NCBI GenBank assembly: GCA_020809705.1
Contig: CP085826.1
Coordinates: 2,666,001-2,730,000, forward strand
DNA: 64,000 bases
DNA from: Calonectria ilicicola
Taxonomy: Eukaryota > Ascomycota > Sordariomycetes > Hypocreales > Nectriaceae
Direction of reading: 5' to 3'
Shown here: positions 38,504 through 50,128 of the stretch, piece by piece
How the letters are laid out: each line of letters begins with the position of its first letter
Position numbering within the stretch: the first letter of the stretch is position 1
Position numbers and translations under genes: made by a program
The notes under the pieces: model-generated
What the model saw: the letters and a program-made list of their open reading frames with translations, nothing else
What the model was told of the DNA's origin: nothing
Database searches by the model: none

Positions 38504-39963
38504 CTAGTCAATGACAGAGCCGCAGAGCAAACAGCTGGTTCGCTCAGTCCAGACCTTGTCGCCGCCCTTGACATCGTCCCGTAAATCTTTAATCTCCCAA
38601 ACCGTTGGGCCTTCGCTCATCTTCAACGTAGCCTCGAAGAGTCCCTGATAAGGCTTATAATCGCTGCCTTTCTTCTTGCGAATCTTCTTGGCCGATTGCC
38701 TAATCGGAAGCTCGGTATTATTGGATGGGGTAGGAACGGGGGTAGGCGTCGCGGTCGTTCGTGGAGTCTCGACTATAGGCTTCTTATTGTCGTCGCTGTC
38801 CTGTGCTTCGCCGGACCGCACATCAATTGTCGGCTGTGTCTCCTTTTCACCTGCATCAGTTGGGCTGAGTGGACGCGCCGCTTCCTCGTCCGACTTTTCC
38901 TCCTTGATCAAGGGCTCTTCACTAACGTGTGGCCGGTCGGTACCAAGTCGCTCGTACACCTTCATGAGCACATCATGGCACAAGCATTCATGGTGCATCC
39001 ACTTGCCACAATCCGCGTTGGTACATCCTATTAACGTTTTATCGGGATTCGCGGGAGTATCGCATTTACACATCAATTCGACCGACTGTGGACACGTCAG
39101 CACTAGACCGAGAGGCAAATTCTATGAGCTACTCACCGAAAGTTGCGATGTGCGATAATCAAGTGCCTGTCGCCAATAGAGGGCGTCCTGGATATCATCG
39201 TCATCTGACTCGATCCACTGATTGACCGTCGCCGGCATCGTAACGCTCACGACGTTGATCACATCCACTGCAATTGTTGTCAGCTATGGGCGCATCTCAA
39301 AACATTGAAGCCATTGGGGCTCACTGTGATTCGATGCAACCAGTTCGTTCTGGCCATGGTACGGCTGGCGTCCCTCAACCTGCCTCTTGCCATCGAGCGT
39401 ACCAGGCGGCAGCTCGTCGGGCCAGTACATCCAATAAACGCGCGCATAAACGTGGTGCTCGTCGGCAGCCCGGATCTCCAGGATGCGGGCCACCCAGTCA
39501 TCATCAGATTTCCGGACAGGTCCGACACTGCCCAAACTAGCCGCGGCACGTTGGCGCTCTACTGTTGCCTCGTTGGCGACAAACACGAAGCCTTCGCTGT
39601 AGTATTTAATGCCATTCACTGCCAAATTAGTCACGTCAGCCCTTCATTTCCGGGTGTGAGGCGGTCGGCCTGGGGGAACCTACGGACGAAGCTGTTGTAC
39701 CGCGTCATGTCCACCCATCGCTTGCTGGGTTCGATGGTGTAGTAGAGGTCCATAGTGTCGTGAGTCTTGAACTTGCCAGTGGGCGCGAAGGGCGAGATCT
39801 GGATGGCCGCTCGCTTATCGTCATCAGGGCCATCGCGCTTCCTCTTCTTGTTCTTTTGTCGCTCCCGCTCCGCCCGCGTCGGGGCACCGGGATACGTAAC
39901 GCTAAAGGGGCATTCCGCGCGGTTCTCCTCCACGACGGAGCGCGATCGCTTCCGGGCGCTCAT
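38504..39963 (-). CDS. BAH-PHD chromatin reader, EPR-1/BP1 type
   Basis: BAH-PHD proteins of this kind (Neurospora EPR-1, Fusarium BP1) read H3K27 methylation and help silence facultative heterochromatin, including secondary-metabolite clusters. Exons on the complement: 39963-39684, 39618-39325, 39267-39137, 39085-38504, giving 428 aa. A basic nuclear-localisation-like start (KKRKRD region) precedes the BAH domain, residues about 90-235 (YNSFVLNGIKYYSEGFVFVA, VYARVYWMYWPDELP). A PHD-like zinc finger follows: C241xC243, C256x4C261, H266x2C269. The final pair expected of a C4HC3 finger is not close by; a CxxC (CLLCG, 420-424) preceded by VW lies about 150 residues later after a Pro/Ser/Glu-rich insert. 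The ATG at 39963 is the first true Met in frame. Confidence 0.88.
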
Positions 39964-40677
39964 TGCGGGCTGCAGGGCGATACTGGGGGAGGTTGAGGTG
40001 ATGGTGATGGAGCACGGTCGCGTAGCGATGTGGCCGAGCGGGAGGGGTTTCGGCGAAGGGATCAAAAATTATTAAGTCGCAGTGACGGTGCCGAACTATA
40101 GGTGAGCTCGATGTATCGAAGGGAGGGAGCAATGTCGCTTTTGAGCTGGGCTCGGGCTGTCTGTGACCGACAAGCCGCGACCTGCGATGTCCTGTGCGCA
40201 AAATAGGTTTTATCCTAGACGCCAAGTCGCAAACTTGGGGAGGAATACTGCGTCGTTGAGGCAAAAGCAACTGAAAAAACACGATCACGTGACGGATCCG
40301 GACCCAACTCAACGCGTCAGGGAGGCCCGCCACCGTCGTGGATTACGGGTCCGGAAGCAAAAATCTGCGACACTGTTGGATTATAATAATAGAAAATGAA
40401 AATGCAGGTCATGTTTCGACGTGACATCCCGCACACCTGGAGAGATGCAAGCAGGCTGCACCCACCGATTGAACGTAACGGTCTGGATTCTTTCCATTAA
40501 GTTAGTTAACCCTTGTAATTTGTATAAATCTTCACTTAAAATTACTGTATATGAAACCCCCACGCACAGTACAATCCCAGCCAAACACCGTCGCTATGCA
40601 GGAACATAAAAAGTAAAGTTGATCGACATCACACCAAAAACAAAAAAAAAACGACAACAAAAAAAAAACAGCGCCAC
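39964..40677. other. Intergenic region BAH-PHD / ATG22
   Basis: About 0.7 kb with the BAH-PHD promoter and the ATG22 3' UTR (A-runs at about 40640-40668). No gene is seen. Confidence 0.5.
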
Positions 40678-42725
40678 TTAATTGTCAACTCGCCCATTCA
40701 CAATCCCATGATCCTCATTCCCATCATAGTCGTCCAGCATGCCGCGATCCTCTTGATCGTAAATTTCCTCCTCTTCTTCAGGGGCAATTGTCTTAGCCAA
40801 TGCTGCGCCCTCACGCTTTCCTCGCTCAACATTGATGAAATAAATCAAAGGCGCAGGAAATCCTACCAAAGCAGCAAGAAACCAGAAGGCAGGTCGGATG
40901 CTCCCAGTTCTATCAATGATAGCACCAACAATTGTAGGGCCAAACACGCTTGAGCCTTTGTCGGTAATGGCATACAGCGCATAAAATGCAGCTTCGGAGC
41001 CCGGGGGGATCAACTCCCCATACAGAGAGCGGCAGTAGCTGCTCAATCCACCAAGCACAAGGCCATAAACAGCGGCCAATGGATACATCTCCCATGGTTG
41101 CTGGAGCCCAAACACTCCCCAGTTGCGAACAAACGGAAGATATCCCATCAACCCATAAATGGGAATCAGTTCGAACAAGGCAATGCATACAAGAATGGTC
41201 TGGTGTGGTTGAAGATTGAACATGCGTGAGATCCATGACCAGCCAAACGCGCCGAAAACGCCAGACATTGTTGAGATAACATTGATCATGCCCAATGCCC
41301 AAGGTCGCATATGGAGCTGCGTCTTTGCAAAGAGAATTGCAGTTGATGACGTTGTGGCAATGGCATCGGAAAGCAGAAACCATCCCGCGAGGAAGAGAAC
41401 AATATCCAACAGGCGTCTCGCCACCTTCACCGTCTGGTACAGCGATTTCCACGCATAGAGAATATATGACAACCCGGACAAGCCACCCTTTTGCCCATCA
41501 CCACTAAGTGGTGGGCCAGGGCGAGGCCGCAGCCACAGCGCTGCCGGGATTGTGAAGACGGTCCACCAGGCCCCCACAAGACATAGAACAACCCGCTGGC
41601 CCCAAGTAGTGTTGTGCATAAGAAGAAGAACTCCAATGGCTATGCATTGCAGAAATAATGCAGCAATGTAGCCTGTTCCAATGCCGATGGCAGAGATGCG
41701 CGATGACAGCTCGAGTTCCTTGGAAGTGATCTCAGCATTTGTGGGAACGCGCTTGAGGCTGTTGCCATCCTCCGTCAACAGAGGTGAGGTTGCCGTCACT
41801 TCCGAATCCAAATCCCCTACCGAATCCACCATGGATCTCGATTCAAGGCCGGATTGAGTTAGGTCAGGTGTGCTCGCGATCTTGGTCTCAAGAAGCTCAG
41901 GATGAAATCGCACCAAGAGAGGCAAGAAAGAGTTTAGCAGTACAAACGAGGCCCCGAATGACGTGTTGGAGATGATTGTCAAAAGTGCGCCGAGTAGGTA
42001 CGTTTCTTTGCTGATGAAGATGTAACACATGACGGACAAACTTCCGATCCAAGCGAAGGCAAGCAACAGCCTTTTGCGATAGTTGCCATGGTCCGCTGCG
42101 CAGCTAATACTGACCACCAAGAGCGCCTGGACGAGCACGCTCACAGAGAAGGTGTACATGGCGAAACTGGCCGTGTTGATCTCCATGCCTAAAACGTAAA
42201 CAACACACTGTCCAGCGTCCTGGAGTTTACTTTCGCTAGAGCCACACGGCGACTTGCGATCTGATAGGAGCACTCCATTCTCACGAGCAAGCGACTCGAG
42301 GAGAATCGGAATAAAGGATCCTGTGATGCTTCACGTCAGTCCCCGCACTTAAGATGTCAGACCATTTCCGGGGTACGGTCCGCGACTGTGACAACCGCGG
42401 AACACGGGGATTACATACCAATCCCGCAAATCACATAGGTCTCTGCCGCGAATGCATAGCTATACCAGCCAAGGAGTTCTTTTTGACTCGTCGGTCGGGC
42501 ATCGTGGCCAGGGTATTGAGGGATGGCGAGGCGCCGCGAGCCAAGCCCGCTCTCGCTAGAGCTCATGCTTGAGCCGTCGTAGTCGTCGTCAGAAGATCGT
42601 TCGTCGTCAGCCTCGAATGCAGACGTGTCGCAAGATGGCAATGATCGCTTTGAGACGGCGGAGAGGCCAGATAGAAGGCGTTTATCTCGTAGCGATGGCC
42701 GACGAGCTTGTAGGTTCGGTGTCAT
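40678..42725 (-). CDS. ATG22: Autophagy-related protein 22 (vacuolar amino-acid effluxer)
   Basis: MFS-type vacuolar membrane protein that releases amino acids from degraded autophagic bodies. Exons on the complement: 42725-42419 and 42320-40678, giving 649 aa. A hydrophilic Ser/Asp-rich N-terminus of about 80 residues precedes [20 protein letters not shown] and [19 protein letters not shown], hallmarks of Atg22. About 12 membrane segments follow, with a central cytosolic loop (residues about 260-300) and [20 protein letters not shown] near the end. The C-terminus is acidic ([14 protein letters not shown]). Intron donor GTATGT, acceptor ACAG, phase 1. Very secure. Confidence 0.96.
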
Positions 42726-44293
42726 GGCGACGACCTAGACGTCTCGGGTCCCAGGCTCGGTGCACGTGATTGGCGTCACACGGGGTCCAGCCAGGTGAGC
42801 TTTTTGGTCAGCTTCCCCAGGTGGCTTTCACCTGCTGCAGTTCCCATACCAAACCAACAGCACAATGCGCCGCTGTGTTTTTACATTCACAAGGCGATGC
42901 TGCCCCATGTGCGCAAAAAAGTGGTTGTGAGAGAAAAAGGTGTCTCATAAAGGAAATGCAATCAACCGCGTAGGAGCTGCGCTGGGCTAAGCAAGAGGGG
43001 GAACGGGGAAACAACCAGGGCCAAATGCGCCCCCGGCCTGATGGTCATGGTGCTCTTAAACATGCTCGGTCCCCCGGCGTGGCCGCATTCTTGTCCCCAA
43101 GGCCGTGCGTCACATGGCAACGTGGAAACGGAGCCATAAGGGTCCATCCAAGGTTAAAGAAGGACGAGAGGACATTCTTGATACTATAATCCCAGCTGCC
43201 TATTCGCGCTGATGGGGAACTGGCTGGCCCATGACGGTGCCACTGATAGGGCAATTTAGTTCATCTTGAATGACCCCATTGACCCTTCGCGATGGTACTA
43301 ACTGGCGTGTTTGCTGTATCTAAAGTTGGCGATCTGCTTCATCAAGGCTAAAAAGGTCTAGTCAGCCAAGCTGGGGGGGGACACCGCCTTGACACAGCCA
43401 ATCCGTGATACGAGAGACCCTGTCGAACCATGCTGCGTGTGCACACAATCCCGAGACAAGCGATGCGACAAACTTGTTGGAAAAGGAATCGACGACCTAT
43501 TTAGACGTAGTCGCTCTGGTGCCGATATGCTAAGGTGCGAATGGATGAGGGGAAGTGGAGTCTGGGGCTTTGGGATCATGAGGGATCATCCTTGACGCTG
43601 CGACTAACGTCACGGCAGCTGACCTTGGCACCGTCCCAGCTTCATAGTGGCTGGAATTTTTATGTTACTTCCGACTTTGACGCGCAGTTTCAACGTCTCG
43701 GGTGCCTTCGGGACGTGGTGAATGTTTTGCATGCTGGATTTCTTGCTTAACCTCTTTTATCTTTTAATGTCCGCGACGATGATATAATACTCCAACGGTC
43801 GGCGCCTTGCTTATTCACCACCGTTCAAATCTCTTTTTCAAATGGTGGGTTGCAATGTAATCTTACAACGAGATACAATACAACCCTTGAAAGATTGTCC
43901 CGTCTCTATTTTTCCATCCTATTTCTTGCCTGCCAAGTGGGAAAACAAAATATAAATAAGAAATGATCAAATGAATTAGACGCTATTTATTTATTCTTAG
44001 GCGTTAACTTGATACTTTGGGCAGTCAAGTTCTGTGGTAGTGCGTCATCGAAAATCACAGGAAGGGAGCGTTTTTGTGCACTGGAAGGTGCAGCAGAGGG
44101 TATTATTCAGTCAAAGGTAAAAAAAAAAAAAAAGAAAAAAGCACTACCTATGCAGAGAAACTTGGGTATTTTCACAAAACCAACAACCGCGCACCATGTG
44201 ACAGCCAGGGCGTGAGCAATCACTTCGAAACCCTAGTCTTCCATCTTCGCACAATTGTTCTTCTCTCCTCCCTCCAGGTCCACCAAGGGCAAT
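42726..44293. other. 1.6-kb intergenic region
   Basis: ATG22 promoter on the left, 3' UTR of the DUF3602 gene on the right (A-run at about 44116-44133). No supported gene. Confidence 0.5.
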
Positions 44294-44865
44294 TTACTTG
44301 CGGAAAACACCCAGGAGCTTGTTCTTGAGTTTGTCAGCCAGGCCCTCGGGCGCCTTGGCGACAGCTTTCTCCTCAGGCTTCTTTTCCTCGGACTTGCGCT
44401 CGCCATTGGCTTGGTACTCGTTTCCAGCACCGCCACGGCCAGTGTGAAAGTCGCGGCCGTCCTGGCTGGGTCGGACGGCTGCCTCGGGGACAATGTCCTT
44501 GTCCTTGCGGTCGCTGGCCGGGGTGCCTACGTCAGCGATGTTACCAGCGCCTGCATTTGGGTTGTGTTAGCGAGTTGCGACGAACACGATTGGAGGGCAA
44601 GAGAAACGATGTGTATTGCGATTTTGTAACAATTCGTGGGGGGGTTGCAAAGGATTCGTCAGGTCAGACGAGCAACATATGACGAATATAGGTGGTAGTG
44701 AATGGGCTGTGGGAGAGTTGTCATACCTCCTCGACCGGAGCTGAATGCGCCGTCGCCATGGCTGCCCTCAACACCGGCACGAACGACCTCGCCATCAACG
44801 TACTTGGTTTCATCGACGTTGATGTTGCCGGCGCCGCCGCGGCCGTGGGAAACCTCTTGGGCCAT
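44294..44865 (-). CDS. DUF3602 / GRGGAGN-repeat protein
   Basis: Exons on the complement: 44865-44727 and 44550-44294, giving 131 aa. Three copies of the GRGGAGN motif are at residues 8-14, 44-50 and 84-90. The intron (phase 1, GTATGA donor) cuts the second copy between GRG and GAGN. The rest is hydrophilic and disordered, and the C-terminus ADKLKNKLLGVFRK is a short basic amphipathic helix. The motif is characteristic of the fungal DUF3602 family; yeast Par32, a TORC1-linked inhibitor of the ammonium transporters, carries related repeats. Function here is not shown; a role as a small stress or nutrient-signalling regulator is an inference from the family. Confidence 0.85.
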
Positions 44866-47180
44866 GAGTGGTGTGGTGGTCGAGAGTCGGTTGATGGAAG
44901 CAATCGGGTGGCCTCGTGTTAGTCACGACGGGACGAGTCAGAGCTTTCGCGGGGTGAAAATAAAGACGTCAGTTAGGTTGACGGGCGGATGCGCGGGTTC
45001 AGGGCATGGCAACGTCTTATAGTCACAATTCCCGGGGCAAGGGGCTGACGGTTCAGCTCGTTGGTCGGGCTGGGGGGAAGGCAGTCAGTCAGTACAAGCA
45101 AGGCAAAGCAAGGCAGGGCATCGATAAGGACGGATGGATATTGGATCAATCGATCCATTGTATCACAACGTGCGCGGAACATAAAATGCACAACTGCTTA
45201 GTGCTATCAGGTGCCGGACGCTATCAGCAGAGCGGCCAGAGGGCCAAGAAGGCCAAGAGGGTCAAGAGGACCCATCTACCAACCCTGCAACCGCACTGGA
45301 ACACGCAGCGAGGGCGCTGGATGCGGGATGGTGCCAGGCCCGGGGTGGCTGGCTGGCGCCAAGCCTTGTGGGAATTCATGTGTGATGAGAGCAACGAGCC
45401 ACGGCGAGGCACGGCGAGCCAGTGAGAGCAGCCAGCCGGGTCTTTTGTTACGTATCTGAATTTGGTGAGTCGATGTGGGAAGTGGGGAGCACTCCATGGA
45501 GCTCGTGCTAATCATGGCGGGGGGATCAAAAGAGCTTATCAGCGCCCTTGCAGCTCTTGCGAGATTGATTGGCATGCACTTAAAAATGCATGCCATGGAT
45601 GGGTAAAAGAAAAAGCAAATGCGTCGGCTTGCCGTTGCATTTTCCATCTGGCTACTGCAGCGTTCAAGCTGCCATCCATCCCGAGGCTGCGGTAAGACTT
45701 CCCTTTGGCTGCGCAGCCATGAACCCTTCCACGTTGCACGGGCAAAACCAATTCTTGGGCATCAGATCCGAGATTCAATCGCATTACCAACAAGAACTGC
45801 GGGATGGACATCTACCCATCAAGGTGGGTTCATAGTGCGTCATCTTTCGTTCCCAATCCCCAAACTTTTCCAAAATTTGGTCCGGGGTATGGAGTAACTA
45901 CGTATTGAGTGAGGTAAACACGGCCAACCAATCTCCTGCTGCCTTATCTTATCATCACCAATATTACCCCCATGTACCCATACATACCCAGCCGCATCTA
46001 GTGCCCAATGGTTCTCGGTGGCTTGTGATTTCACAAGTTAAAACTGTTCAAAGTTCTTTAGAGTATAGCGCCAACTTCGGCAGTTGATCTCACCAAAAGC
46101 CTCAACCGCAATTCCACTGCCAAATGACGAAATACGAACCTGCTCGCAACACTATCTATCTGGGTCACCAAGCTACGTAGAACAATCTAGGAAGTGATAG
46201 AAAATAAGTACTGCTCACAGAAAAAAAAAAGACTTGAGTCATGTTTATTGAGAAGAGAGTGTTGCTCAAGGCTAACTTCTCATCACTATATCATCTTTTT
46301 GGGGGGGGCATGTCTAGGATACTTCACTTATTATGTGTGATTGATGAAATAAACAACGCATATTTAATTTCTCATATAGACCTCTCCTTTTCCTGTGAAA
46401 ATTTCGCGAGGCAAGCCAAAAACTCTCTACACACTTCCTCCTTGAGTTCAACCTTGATCAAATACAGATTGTGGAGTAACCTGCACCTTCGAACTATACA
46501 TCTCACGTAAATTAATTTGAATCTCTATCATTGCCACCCATAAACCCTCATTAGTCCCTACCTGGCCACGCAGAATCAATCCGGCATCTCAGAGCTGCCA
46601 AGAAATCAAACTTGCCCGTGTTCACCAATTTTATGAATAGCAGGGTTTCTCGCCTATCGAGACAAACACTGCCACGATATATTATCCGAAAAATTACTTT
46701 TTTTTCCGAAATAGAACACAAGGAGTAAGCTTGAGTTGAGGCTAGATTTTCCAAGCATGTGAACGCCTATTCTCTTCTAGGAAAATCTCGTCCCGGAGAG
46801 TGATTTTGACATATACATCAAAACCATTCACCACCCCCCAGATGAGTAATAGGTAGGCCTAGCTGTATCAGAGGTCTTGTTCTATTAAACGCGACTGGTC
46901 ATTCCAAGTTGCCCACTTGATTGAAAGTTATCCATAGTTGAATGTGGAGATAAAATATGTAGATAGCAGATCTTGGGATTTCAATTCTCACAAATGATAC
47001 ATCACTTATGACTCGTACAGGGGAAAGATGTATGATTAAAAAAAGGAAGAGAATCAAGGCTCCCATATATTCATTCTAGTCGATGTATAGAAAACTACTA
47101 AGCAATTTCGCCATAAAAGGGTTTCCCTTGCACGCCCGTGTCAAAAAGTTTCACTCATTCAATCCATTATCCCTGCCCAC
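44866..47180. other. 2.3-kb intergenic region, AT-rich right half
   Basis: The left part (to about 46.05 kb) is GC-balanced and contains the DUF3602 promoter. From about 46.1 kb to 47.17 kb the base composition shifts clearly to AT, right up to the 3' end of the isocyanide synthase gene. ORFs in it are short and show no domain. Confidence 0.55.
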
Positions 47181-49355
47181 TTAATCAAAGTGAATGCGCC
47201 AAAGCTCTCGGTCAATCCCAGCAGTAAAGTCACTGCGGGTGTGCATCATCAAAATGTTGTCGTTGATCAACAAGTCACCCTTCTCCCAGATGTGGTAGTA
47301 GGCGATGCGTCGGTCGTGCAGAAGTGAGTCAATGGCATCGCAGATCATGGCGCTGTCTGGGTTGTTGTCAATGGTAACGCTGGTGGCATCGAACTTCGTC
47401 TTGCTCTGGGGCCAGGGCTCGTGGTATCGCAGGCAAGGCTTGCCTGTGGAAGGGTGGTTGATGACCAATGGAAGGTTCTTGAAGTTTGACGAGTCAAATG
47501 AAGTTGTCTTGACAGTCCAAGTCATCTCAGACAGCTTCTCAACTGTGAGCCATGATGGCAGGTACTTCCACACCAGCGTGGAGGAAGCAAAAAGGGTGAA
47601 CCCAGTATCCGAAGGAGATGGGGTAGGGGTGTGGAAAAACTGGAATCTGTTGAAACGAATTGTGGTTAGCAATGAAGTTAGATATCGAAGTAGTTGTCTA
47701 AACTCACTTTGGTGGTGTGGAAACAAGCTTCTCCTCGCCAGTAGCCTCGTCAATCTGCTTTGTGGTCTTGAACAGACCATCATAGTGGTAGGGCATCCAC
47801 TCAGCAGACAGCACGTTGTTGAGGCCTCGCGTGTCAGCGCCTCGGTCCTTGACTTCGAGAAGGAGGCCGAACTTCCAGGGAAGAGGCTCGCCAAATTCAT
47901 ATGATTTCTTAATGAACTTTTCCTGCTCGGGCTTCTTGACAAATCCACGAAGGAGAACGGGAGAGTTGATCTCTGAGAGGGCGCGGACCTTCTTTGAGTC
48001 GACGTCGTCCATTGTAAGAGAGTGACGGCCGTTTACGGGTCGGATGAGTAAACCAGATGGGTAGATGGGCTCGACAGTAATACCGCCCTTCTCCTCGGCC
48101 CATGAGTAGAGATCAGACTTCTCTCGGAAGTAGCTTGGTCGTCCGTCCTCGTAGACCAGCTCGAGGTTCTCATCGCTCTCAAAGTCGGAGCGAGGACCGG
48201 TTGTAGTGGTACCATCTAGTCTGAAGACAATGGCAGAGTGCCATGGAGTGGTGTAGTAAGTATCGGTAGGGAGAAGGCTGAGTGACAGCTTGTTGGCGCC
48301 AGTCGAGGGGTGAATAGACAAGCGGAGGTAGTCAGGGTATTTTTGACGAACGGCGTTTGCGAAAGCCTGCAAGTATGTTAGTCGAGTCACTGCCAATGTA
48401 AATTTTAATAGCTTACATCGCCTCGAGCCATCATCTGTCGGGCAATATATTCGATGCCCTTCTTGTACTTGGACTTGGTACGGTCCTCCTGCAGGGGGTA
48501 GACAATCTGCAAGTCAAGTTCAAGGAACCTGATGTAGCCTCGGTAGGTCATGCAGACATCTTCACTCTTGCGGGCCTCTTCCCAGCTCCAGTCGGGCTTG
48601 GAGAAACTGTTGAGAAGGGCGCGACGGAAGTTGGAGGCATTGGCGACGTAGGTCATCTCGTTAAACTCGGTGGGCAGGTCAATGTTGACCAAGTCTCGAA
48701 GTCGAGCGAAGGCAATGTTCTTGAAGCCCTTGGCCTCGGCAAGCTTTCTGAGGTTCTCTCCATAGGCCCAGACATCCTTGTCAGGGACACCAAGCAAGTC
48801 TAGGGTATGTCAGCTGGGGGCGTCCGATCGAAGAATAGATGAAGGTTGTTTCCTACCATTGTAGACGAGACCATCAGAGATGATAGTAAGTTTGGCTCCA
48901 GGAGCATAGATATCAGTTATGGCCTGGCAGAGACCGTTCAGACGAGCAAGAGCGAACTCCTCAGCCTTGTCAGGGAGTCTGCCCAAGACCTTGTTCTTGG
49001 AGTTGGGGGACTTGAATGGGAATGCAGGTAGGCACATGGGCACGGGGCGCCCGGCCTTGACATGGGTATAGGTAAGTGAGATAAACTTCAAAGCAGACTC
49101 ATCAGCCCCGTTCTCAAGGCTCTGGGCCTTTCCCATACGATATCGGTCGATGATTTCGAGAATCTTGGCCGAAGTCTGAAGGACAGTGGTGTCGAGGGCA
49201 ACGGGGAAAGGGGTCATGTTGCTGGCGTGGATAGGGGAGGAGGAAGTATCGAGGACAGTGTAAGAGTCAATGTCTTCGTTTGAGAGGCCGTTGGGGATAG
49301 GACCGACCCCAAAGGGGGCAGACCCAGGGACAACGGGCTCAGCAACTGACATCAT
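47181..49355 (-). CDS. Isocyanide synthase (DIT1/PvcA) fused to TauD-type dioxygenase
   Basis: Exons on the complement: 49355-48857, 48799-48417, 48366-47708, 47646-47181, all in phase, giving 668 aa. The N-terminal half (residues about 50-370) is a DIT1/PvcA domain, with KLTIISDGLVYNDLLGVPDK and YLRLSIHPSTGANKLS followed by TPWHSAIVFRLDG. Enzymes of this family turn an amino-acid amine into an isonitrile using ribulose-5-phosphate (PvcA, XanB), or make N-formyl-tyrosine (yeast Dit1). The C-terminal half (about 385-668) is a TauD/TfdA Fe(II)/2-oxoglutarate dioxygenase: LLRGFVKK, the HxD iron motif at H488-D490 (WMPYHYDGLF) and the distal His at 649 (NILMMHTRSDF), with Arg residues near the end for 2-oxoglutarate. 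In bacteria PvcA and PvcB are separate proteins of these two families. The gene is divergent from the FAD monooxygenase. Substrate unknown. The first of two adjacent ATGs is used. Confidence 0.93.
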
Positions 49356-49490
49356 GGTGAGTCACTGTTAGAATCTCAAACACAAACAACTTCAAAAAGG
49401 AAAAGATATTAGACTTGATGAGGAGGGATGGATCAAGGTTTTTGATAGAGATTGGAGATGCAGGTGATCCGAAAGGGGTTCCTACCTACC

Positions 49491-49496
49491 TATATA
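49491..49496 (-). promoter_or_regulatory. TATA box of the isocyanide synthase gene
   Basis: TATATA about 136 bp before the start codon, in the context CCTATATAGG on the reverse strand, immediately downstream of the tandem repeat when read in the direction of transcription. Confidence 0.6.
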
Positions 49497-49508
49497 GGAA
49501 CCTGACAA

Positions 49509-49618
49509 GACTCCTGGCAAGCCTCCTCCGGGCAAAGACTCCTGGCAAGCCTCCTCCGGGCAAAGACTCCTCCTGACAAGTCTCCTCCGGGCAAAAACTC
49601 CTCCTGACAAGACTCCGG
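49509..49618. repeat. Four-copy tandem repeat upstream of the synthase TATA box
   Basis: Two identical 28-bp units (49509-49536 and 49537-49564), a 31-bp variant (49565-49595) and a partial fourth (49596-49618). Shared cores are GACTCCT, CAAG and CTCCTCCGGGCAAA. The variants carry CTCCTGACAAG in place of CTGGCAAG. Confidence 0.9.
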
Positions 49619-50115
49619 TTATTCGGTTCACCGTCAACTTCACCGCGGGCCGATTCCTGTATCGATCATCGTCTCACCACCAAGAATAGATCGGATTAAT
49701 GTCTTCCAATCAACTACCTAACCCATATTTCATATTATGCAACTCGAACCAGTTTCGTCCCCACGGCCAGCCACATCCACTTTGGTCTCGGTTGCGACGC
49801 ACAGCCAACCACGATACCCATCCTTCCGACACGAACTTGGAACATTTGCCACCGAATTGTGCCCCAGCGCCGACCCTCTCTTCGCCGTTACCGACGTACG
49901 TTTCTAGAACCATGCGGGCTGCCCCGATGGGGAACGGGAATGCTCGGAATTGGCAGGTTACCCATGCGACGTTGCTCCATGTGTTGACGATAAAAGCTGG
50001 CGCGGTAAAAGCCAAGGTCCATTATGCGGCCTTACCATCGGCAGTTGAGCTAGCAAGGGGTCCCCATATGTGGCCTGTCCAAGCCCTTGCATCATGAGCC
50101 AAACCGCTGCCCACA

Positions 50116-50128
50116 TTCCGAGTCGGAA
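50116..50128. promoter_or_regulatory. Perfect palindrome TTCCGAGTCGGAA
   Basis: Six-base arms around one central base, containing CCG-N3-CGG. Inverted CGG triplets are the usual target of Zn(II)2Cys6 dimers, the commonest regulators of fungal gene clusters. Function is inferred. Confidence 0.45.
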
